From NCBI GenBank assembly GCA_027578815.1, contig JANBTH010000800.1:1-11212 (forward strand): a stretch of 11,212 nucleotides of DNA, given 5' to 3'. The translations under genes were made by a program, and so were the position numbers. This document shows positions 6,701-11,212 of this stretch, one piece after another (within the stretch, counting starts at the first letter, position 1; the number at the start of each line of letters is the position of its first letter). This stretch comes from Coemansia sp. RSA 1804 (lineage: Eukaryota > Kickxellomycota > Kickxellomycetes > Kickxellales > Kickxellaceae). A model generated the notes under the pieces. The model saw nothing but the letters and a program-made list of their open reading frames with translations, was not told the DNA's origin and ran no database searches.

Positions 6701-7048
6701 GATGAGGTGGCGCGGTACCTATCGGATGTCTACGACCATCTGGTATCGCTTATCGGATCCTCGTCGCACTGCGACATGGTGCTTTCGCGTGCCCACTCCA
6801 ACTACCTTGCTCGCCTGTCGCTGGAGCTGGGAGAGTCGACAGTTGAGACCAACGTGTTTGCTAGCCGGTGGACTGTTATCGGTGCCATTCTCGTGCCACT
6901 CAATGTTGTCACCGGTCTCTGGGGCATGAATGTACATGTGCCAGGCCAGGATAGCGGCAGTTTGCGCGAGTTCTTTCTTATTCTCGGCGGATGCATGGCC
7001 TTTGTCGTCGCTGTCATTACGTGGGCCAAGTTTAAAAAGATATTCTAG
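3713..7048 (+). CDS. CorA family Mg2+ transporter, ALR/MNR2 type, with long low-complexity N-terminus
   Basis: The 1111-residue product ends with the CorA membrane module: TM1 from W1053 to the GMN signature (1071-1073), then VHVPGQ, the loop typical of fungal ALR1/MNR2 proteins, and TM2 at about 1087-1105, with a basic tail KFKKIF. CorA proteins are pentameric channels for Mg2+ at the plasma membrane (ALR) or vacuole (MNR2). The cytosolic domain starts near C613-D617 and runs to about 850; the stalk helix resumes at about 996 with DEVARYLSDVYDH and LSRAHSNYLARLSLEL. Between them is an extra block of about 140 residues, rich in T, P, R and Q, with a polyQ run at about 925-942. The first 610 residues are mostly disordered: Gly-rich, His6 at 109-114, a short coiled coil with LQRENAQLRRH at about 150-160, Ser/Asp-rich tracts and a second Q-rich run near 524-543. 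The start is bounded by an in-frame TAA at 3701-3703. No intron is needed. ALR versus MNR2 cannot be decided here. Confidence 0.93.
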   Translation: MSKQNQHNLRTAAGEVRRRASNVQRPMSSSSNGSAADPHSNQHHGGLPGIDPSGGSGGGWAGGFNGVVFGGSGGGELAGLSGLLGTASTPGANGSSTGLASRAHAFDSHHHHHHPSANGGGTGAGADHTSPSAMHQVPRLNVSVIMDHIAVLQRENAQLRRHNQTLTSASNMRRQTAVKLLREIVNKNNDTDSDGSGDDDGSSRRSSLSGSSPSKTDLTSLLLSLLDAPDSETVEGSSQEDASQDSAALNVSANPADNTAPVAPTDGHCLRDSAIPSRIHGNQRSATPRSTTAVGTADWDRDALAEISRQGKVANADEGADDEYSKQTQRAIGQRGPFLLGRRSTMTMPARKRHSMSSTHSARSNTSGGGSSSRRSSVDAEKDKIINSSGVSHPGAYPTAEKSAEGLATAAPAYESPYINHTGHENVGIVSSPVQDGAAEFGPLATSLMNQEMQFVKRPDTRFILYSASAGIFESHSLDGLRSGDMSLADIIEASTKCMTLDGLRKERLSGFEPAGTAIDKSASLSQQQKQQQHQNLQQSAQTTAAAAVGVTDDSASCKSTACEGETELFIRPQRKPEPRKQSTPPAMQPAQRQPSAAAPRTSAPATSTGGGCFWLDVTNPTNEEMASLARTFGIHPLTVEDIMADEDGRDKFETFSGYNFMVYRTIDYNEDAKSNYEFNRGTEGIATASFSVILKHSCVLTFHQAAELEHIGNVINRLQDLSPLPTLAGDTASGADEYGAAIALPPIVTPAYIAYALTDDITDTIAPEMRAIELEVDAVDELVLILSTDEQSDMLRRIGATRRKILTVWRLLQGKPEVIRAFSKLMERQALADEIMRTDMEDAEYTRKVIADSATAANADMRGPPPATVTTTATTVGRGLPPNLPVGFGVSASQTQLQLRRNHHSSAAVSQLVASTSGRRRDTQPQPQQQQPQQQQQQQQTPWPTYITGGSMPIKDRIPLAPSSTRPSTVDLVNFSASMGPGAVTSQMSGGTVTSDEVARYLSDVYDHLVSLIGSSSHCDMVLSRAHSNYLARLSLELGESTVETNVFASRWTVIGAILVPLNVVTGLWGMNVHVPGQDSGSLREFFLILGGCMAFVVAVITWAKFKKIF

Positions 7049-7066
7049 ATAGGTAGATAGATAGAT
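7046..7066 (+). repeat. Short GATA microsatellite at the CorA stop codon
   Basis: The stop TAG is the first unit of an imperfect tetranucleotide repeat of TAGA/GATA units with one GGTA interruption. It is too short to imply function, but it begins exactly at the end of the reading frame. Confidence 0.6.
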
Positions 7067-7181
7067 TCATTATAGAAAACGACGATTATTTAGATTTCAC
7101 ACTTGCTGCGCCATCTGATCAATAGTGTTAAAAAGCTATCTTGTCAAACGTTTACTAAAAGTTGGTAGAGAAAATATACTG

Positions 7182-7220
7182 GCATGTACAGCTTTTGCTT
7201 AATCGCCATTCTGTACATGC
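7182..7220. repeat. 10-bp perfect inverted repeat between convergent genes
   Basis: GCATGTACAG (7182-7191) and CTGTACATGC (7211-7220) are exact inverted copies with a 19-nt loop. They lie in the 190-bp gap between the CorA stop and the stop of the minus-strand phosphatase gene, so the hairpin could form in both mRNA 3' ends. A competing pairing joins GCTTTTGC (7191-7198) with GCAAAAAGC (7219-7227). Both arms contain TGTA cores of the kind bound by Puf proteins, without the full site. Confidence 0.7.
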
Positions 7221-7238
7221 AAAAAGCCTAAAAACACA

Positions 7239-8225
7239 TCAGTGGAGGCCGTCGGGGGCGTACTCGAGGTCGCCAACAATCTCCAGAACCTCCTTGGCAA
7301 GCTTCTTCTGAATCTCGCGCCCGCTTCCTGGGCGGCCGGGAAGGTCGGGGATATAGCGAATGGCAAGTATCTTTCTGTTCCAGATGTTCAGGGGCTTGGG
7401 AGTGCGCTCGGCCTCGGGGATATCCTTGCCCCACCAGCCAGCACCGTCAAACACGGCGCCGCCGGCCTCGGTAAGAATCACAACGCCTGCGGCAAAGTCC
7501 CAGGCGTGCGGACCCAGCTCCCAGCACACATCGGCAACGCCCTTGGCCACCATCGTCAGATCCGGGCAGGTGGCGCCGGTGATGCGCAGGTTCTGCACGC
7601 ATCCACCGCCAAGCTTCTTGTCGAGGAGCAGACGGGTGAACGAGGCGAGACGCGGCCCCATCACCTCCTCCGTGCGGGTGTGTCCGTGCTCGGATAGGAT
7701 CATGCAGTCGGCAAGCGATGACGGAGTGGTGAGCGCTGGCGCGCGGATGATGGGGAGCGGCATGCCGTTCATAAAGGCGCCCTGGCCCCGGGCTGCCGTG
7801 TAGAGCTCGTCCAGGACCGGCAGGTAAATGACTCCCACCACCGGTTCCTTGTTGATGGCAAGAGCAATGCTGACGCCGGTGTACGGGAAATGGTGCACAA
7901 AGTTGTTTGTTCCATCCACGGGATCCACAATCCACGTCGGTTCGTCAGTCACAATGTAATCGTCGCCGTTCTCTGCCGTTGTCTCCTCGCCCACGAACTT
8001 GTGCTCGGGGTAGATCTGGCGGATCCGCGAGAATATCGTCTTCTCGATATACCGGTCCACCTCCGTCACGCAGTCCGCTCTGTTTCCCATTTTTTCGCTT
8101 GATGCAAAATCGCTGCTTGCTGCAAACCGTCCCGTGCGCCAGAACCCATCCGTGAAGGCCGGGCCAACCTCCTTGGCAATGGCAACAGCCGTGGTAAGAT
8201 ACTCCTTCAGTTGTTCAGTGATCAT
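7239..8225 (-). CDS. Inositol monophosphatase family phosphatase
   Basis: The 328-residue product has all signature elements of the Mg2+-dependent, lithium-sensitive inositol monophosphatase fold: GEE (79-81), motif A WIVDPVDGTNNF (98-109) with metal ligands D101 and D104, GAT (217-219), and motif B WDFAAG (242-247) with D243, followed by LTEAGG. The enzyme would hydrolyse myo-inositol 1-phosphate to inositol, feeding phosphatidylinositol synthesis. Length is somewhat above the usual 260-300 because of a C-terminal extension after about residue 265 and a short insert near 35-48. Fungal relatives include yeast INM1/INM2 and the QutG proteins of quinate clusters; no quinate genes lie nearby, so the housekeeping role is more likely. 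There is no signal peptide, so it should be cytosolic. The gene converges on the CorA gene, and a TATA-like run lies about 165 bp upstream. Confidence 0.94.
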   Translation of the reverse strand: MITEQLKEYLTTAVAIAKEVGPAFTDGFWRTGRFAASSDFASSEKMGNRADCVTEVDRYIEKTIFSRIRQIYPEHKFVGEETTAENGDDYIVTDEPTWIVDPVDGTNNFVHHFPYTGVSIALAINKEPVVGVIYLPVLDELYTAARGQGAFMNGMPLPIIRAPALTTPSSLADCMILSEHGHTRTEEVMGPRLASFTRLLLDKKLGGGCVQNLRITGATCPDLTMVAKGVADVCWELGPHAWDFAAGVVILTEAGGAVFDGAGWWGKDIPEAERTPKPLNIWNRKILAIRYIPDLPGRPGSGREIQKKLAKEVLEIVGDLEYAPDGLH

Positions 8226-9154
8226 GTTTGTCTATTCAGCAAGTGTAAGATACTATTTCTCAATCGATAAATGTCTGGACTGGTTACGAGGAGCGCAGAA
8301 AGAAGCAGGCGAATTGTTGGTATTTGGTGATAGAGAGGGTGATAGGAAGAAAATTCGAGGGATAGCCCACTACCATATCTTGCTGTATATATACCCCCCT
8401 TTGTTTTCTACATTCATGGTTTCAATATTACCGGAAATATGAAATGATTGCGGATGCAAAGTCACACTTTCTTCCCTTTGCTGACTGGAGGCAGAAAAGC
8501 AGAAGACCCAATTGAGCCGGTGCAGCGATGGTTGGTGGGGAGATAGCCATGTTTCTATTATTATCAAGGTGGCTAGACGTGTCGTCGAGTTTCTCAACAT
8601 ATGACGGCCCAACTCTAAAAAAATTCAAAATTTCGGTCTTCTCTTGGGGAAGGGGTTCTATCGACATTAAAGTCTTCTCTGAATTTTTATTAAAAAATTG
8701 CAATATGGTAAATTTCCATGATATTTCAACACTAAGGCAGCAAATTATCCTAATGTGCAACACCCCTTTCCATGTGGAAATGGATAATTCAGTGTGCTCT
8801 ATAAAATAGTTTGGGGCTACTTGGTGTAGAGCACTATATTTTCTACAAGCAAGAAAACATGCAATAGCGCACACTTTTTTAAACGCTGAACGGCGGTGTG
8901 TCCATACAATACAAGTGCCAAAGCCAGAGCACATCTGTGTCTGCGCTATCCAGCACGAACACGTTTACCTTTCTTTTTCTTTCTTGGTATCCTCTACGCA
9001 CTCGCGTTTCTAATGACTTTTGAATTCTTTTTCCAATTAATTAATTGTTTGGATCTTTACGTATGCTTGACTTGATTAATTTCTTATAAAAATGCTAATA
9101 TATAAATGGAGACAAAGATAGTTTGAAAAGTGAATACATGGCTAGTGAATTGGT
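8226..9154. other. Intergenic region of about 0.9 kb with no confident gene
   Basis: This region holds the promoter of the phosphatase gene (its right-hand end) and the 3' flank of the P450 gene (its left-hand end, AT-rich with several ATTAAT runs near 9037-9080). In between are an AT-rich core with a 7-bp inverted repeat (8682-8688 with 8693-8699), a TTTCCA/TGGAAA pair near 8767-8780, and an IR TGTAGA/TCTACA (8825-8830 with 8842-8847). A 168-codon minus-strand frame spans 8428-8934 but has no recognisable domain. I could not match any known small RNA here. Confidence 0.4.
8386..8393 (-). promoter_or_regulatory. TATA-like element upstream of the inositol monophosphatase gene
   Basis: TATATATA on the minus strand lies about 161 bp upstream of the ATG at 8225, preceded by a run of G on that strand. 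Its placement would allow a leader of roughly 100-130 nt. Confidence 0.45.
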
Positions 9155-10744
9155 TTACTCTGCTGGAGACACTTCCACCCAGCAATCCCTATTTGGATGT
9201 GTGGGTCTGTGGTTGAATAGAGACCTTCCTGGGATATTCTCCACGGATCCACAGGATTCGTCGTTTGTATCGGGGCAGTGGAAATCATATTGTAGGATAA
9301 GATTTGCCACTATCGTGTACAGCTCAACCATCGCTAGATGACGACCAACACAGATGCGAACACCAGAACTAAACGTCAACACATCCTTGAGGCGCTCTTC
9401 AGCCCCTGCGCCCATAAAGTGCTCTGGATTAAAGTCCGTGGGATTGCTCCACACGTCCCTGTTGCGATGGCTGGCAAAAAACGATATGCAGACCTCGGTT
9501 CCCTGTGGCAAAAAGTACGCTCCGTTCATTAGATGTGCCCCCTGCTGCGGGACATAGCGAGGAATGTATCCGGCTACTGCGGGGTATAGTCTCATTGCCT
9601 CGTAGATAACAGCGGTAAGATACGGGAGTGTGCTTCTGGCCATGTCATAGCGAATCGTGGCACTCTTGCTTGGAAATGCTGCCCGAATATCACTCTTTAG
9701 TCTCTGATAGACCACTGGATGGCGCAGCAGGCACAGCATGATCCAAGTCAGAGTATTGCTTGTGGTATCTGTGCCCGCAATAACCATCAGCAGAACCTCG
9801 GCCTTCAGGGCCACCTCCTCAATGGGCTTCCCAGTAAACGGGTCGCGAGCGTCTATAAGCCTCTGTAGAATATCCACATGTTTGGCGGCACCTGGTTTGT
9901 TGGTCCTTAATGATTCTGCGTTTTCTTGTTTTCTCTGAAAGATTGTCTTCTCCGCTGTTGTTCGTAGGTATTTGCGTGCCACTATCCAGTCCCGAAATAT
10001 CTTTTCCAGCGTCCCGCCAAACGGCGCACTTGCCCGAAAAGCGCCCAGACTGACTGTTTTCCCCGTGCATTCCACCATCTTTCTGTCCCCCGTAGCAAGG
10101 ATATTAAAGCTCTTGCCAAATCCGAGCACGCCAATAATGTCAAACGCCATGCCGTGAAAGTCATAATAAAAGTTTACCCGCGTCTTCTTCTGGTCCGGAG
10201 ACGTCGCTATCTGTCTGTCCCATAGCGAAATAAGCGAAAGCACGCCGTGGTCAAGGATCTTGTCCTCGTAAAGACGGACCGAAGGTAGCGAGTACGAGTT
10301 TCCCATCTGCCTTCGCCTGATCTTATTGAGACCCGGGTTGGTGGTGGTGAACGTTGTTCCGGGCAGGGTTCGCATTGTTTTGTAAATTTCGCCCTTTCGA
10401 AAGTCGTGCGTAGAGAGGATTCGCTTAAGCTCCGCTGGATCGCTAACCGACACTTTGTTATAGCCAACCCTGACGATCGGGCCATATTTCGCATGCAATT
10501 CCTCCGTGTATCGATGGTACCTGCCAAAAATAATATTCAGCATCAGTGGCAGGTTGGTAAACGAGTTTAAAAGCGGACCGGGCACCATCCACAGAGATGT
10601 CAGATACGAGCGTCTGAATGCGCATACAACCAACCAGAGAGCAAACAGCATTGCCAATCTTGACAAAGCAATGTCTTGCTCAGACATATGCGCACATAAA
10701 GTGTTGAAAGCAGCAACAGCACTGGCAAAAACACTTGTCAGCAT
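9155..10744 (-). CDS. Cytochrome P450 monooxygenase, membrane-anchored
   Basis: The 529-residue product has a hydrophobic anchor at about 26-43 followed by a basic patch and a PGP hinge (55-57), as in microsomal P450s. The catalytic landmarks are complete: I-helix AGTDTT (323-328) for oxygen activation, K-helix EAMR (ExxR, E382-R385), a PERF-like PEHF (440-443) and the heme loop FSSGVRICVG (458-467) with axial Cys465. It would take electrons from NADPH-P450 reductase on the ER. The sequence resembles fungal family members that oxidise small hydrophobic compounds, but I cannot assign a CYP family or substrate. Length is normal and no intron is needed. The start is bounded by an in-frame TAA two codons upstream. 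No biosynthetic partner genes lie next to it in this window, so a secondary-metabolite cluster is not supported here. Confidence 0.95.
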   Translation of the reverse strand: MLTSVFASAVAAFNTLCAHMSEQDIALSRLAMLFALWLVVCAFRRSYLTSLWMVPGPLLNSFTNLPLMLNIIFGRYHRYTEELHAKYGPIVRVGYNKVSVSDPAELKRILSTHDFRKGEIYKTMRTLPGTTFTTTNPGLNKIRRRQMGNSYSLPSVRLYEDKILDHGVLSLISLWDRQIATSPDQKKTRVNFYYDFHGMAFDIIGVLGFGKSFNILATGDRKMVECTGKTVSLGAFRASAPFGGTLEKIFRDWIVARKYLRTTAEKTIFQRKQENAESLRTNKPGAAKHVDILQRLIDARDPFTGKPIEEVALKAEVLLMVIAGTDTTSNTLTWIMLCLLRHPVVYQRLKSDIRAAFPSKSATIRYDMARSTLPYLTAVIYEAMRLYPAVAGYIPRYVPQQGAHLMNGAYFLPQGTEVCISFFASHRNRDVWSNPTDFNPEHFMGAGAEERLKDVLTFSSGVRICVGRHLAMVELYTIVANLILQYDFHCPDTNDESCGSVENIPGRSLFNHRPTHPNRDCWVEVSPAE

Positions 10745-11212
10745 TGTTGATTAAAGAATAGAATAACGAGCAAAAGACAGTTAAAAGTTCAATTATAGAT
10801 AGATAAATAACTAAAAAGAGTAGCGGCGGTTGCTTACTGACAGCCAGTCAGCGCTGAGAGCCAAGGGAGGAGAAGCCGTCCCTTTTTATCTATTTTCAAC
10901 ATTCCAGCATACACATGTCATGTCAAACCTTGGTGGCCCTAAAACACATGTGGTTTAGGGGAGGCGTCTTTTTGGATTCTTCAACCAAACATGTTGCTTC
11001 CATTGATGCTGTGATAACAATAGGAACCTGTGATTCTGTTGCTTTGTTTTGCGAATATCTTTGTGCTTGTCAACTTATTTGACAGACCTCGTGGACACGA
11101 CTCTTCACATTTATCTAAATCTTATCTCTTGAACAAAAAACATGGGTCCATGGTAGCATACAATGAAAATCAACTGCTCAAAAGTGAACATGTCAAACAG
11201 TCAAAATGGGGG
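10745..11212. promoter_or_regulatory. Upstream region of the P450 gene
   Basis: This 468-bp end of the window has no recognisable gene and should contain the P450 promoter. Visible elements are a short inverted repeat CTGAC/GTCAG (10837-10841 and 10847-10851), a TATA-like GATAAAAAGG on the minus strand near 10882-10891, the 24-bp near-palindrome at 10937-10960, and two copies of CATGTCAAAC (10919-10928 and 11189-11198). Confidence 0.45.
10937..10960. promoter_or_regulatory. 24-bp near-palindrome with central E-box-like core
   Basis: CCCTAAA (10937-10943) and TTTAGGG (10954-10960) flank the perfect palindrome CACATGTG (10945-10952); only the pair 10944/10953 breaks symmetry. It lies 193 bp upstream of the P450 ATG. 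A dimeric factor binding a CACATGTG core with extended half-sites is a reasonable reading, but no specific factor can be named. Confidence 0.55.

Noticed and set aside
7242..7803. Plus-strand frames opposite the phosphatase gene
   Set aside because: The minus strand encodes the full inositol monophosphatase with all motifs; these frames are shadows in GC-rich coding DNA.
8637..8680. Direct repeat GTCTTCTCT in the AT-rich spacer
   Set aside because: Only two 9-nt copies in pyrimidine-biased DNA, without target-site duplication or terminal repeats; not a mobile element.
9155..10744. Secondary-metabolite cluster around the P450
   Set aside because: No synthase, transporter or regulator gene is adjacent in the window; the neighbour is a housekeeping phosphatase.

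Overview
This window reads as nuclear DNA of a fungus. Genes are single-exon and widely spaced, are separated by AT-rich spacers full of pyrimidine tracts and TATA-like elements, and encode eukaryote-specific proteins: a twin-CX9C mitochondrial factor, a chromodomain protein, a PMP3/SNA protein with a PPxY motif, an ALR/MNR2-type CorA transporter and a membrane-anchored P450. The intron-poor style and CAG-rich repeats would fit an early-diverging lineage such as Kickxellomycotina, but that placement is a guess. I see no bacterial operon, CRISPR array or transposon.

Layout. Positions 1-197 (minus) hold the 5' end of a chromodomain protein cut by the window edge. A divergent promoter region follows, then a COA4-like cytochrome c oxidase assembly factor at 870-1166 (plus). 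Next is a non-coding RNA block. An RNase MRP RNA at about 1477-2250 is recognised from its conserved CR-I and CR-V segments, the GARAR loop and pairings matching P1, P2, P4, P9 and P19. A C/D box snoRNA at 2320-2406 follows, with a D'-box guide that fits the 25S rRNA site methylated by yeast snR47 (human U36 family). A PMP3-family protein lies at 2605-2970 (minus). It shares a divergent promoter region with a large CorA-family magnesium transporter at 3713-7048 (plus). That gene converges on an inositol monophosphatase at 7239-8225 (minus), with a 10-bp inverted repeat between them. After a spacer of about 0.9 kb comes a cytochrome P450 at 9155-10744 (minus), whose upstream region has a 24-bp near-palindrome.

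The genes look like an ordinary mix of housekeeping loci rather than one pathway. The nearest thing to a functional pair is the MRP RNA and the snoRNA, both of which act on pre-rRNA and lie about 50-70 bp apart on the same strand. The points I would look at first are these two RNA genes, which an ORF-based annotation would miss. The MRP RNA is unusually long, with internal pyrimidine and T tracts that suggest either an expanded arm or an intron. I did not find evidence of a wholly new multi-gene system.
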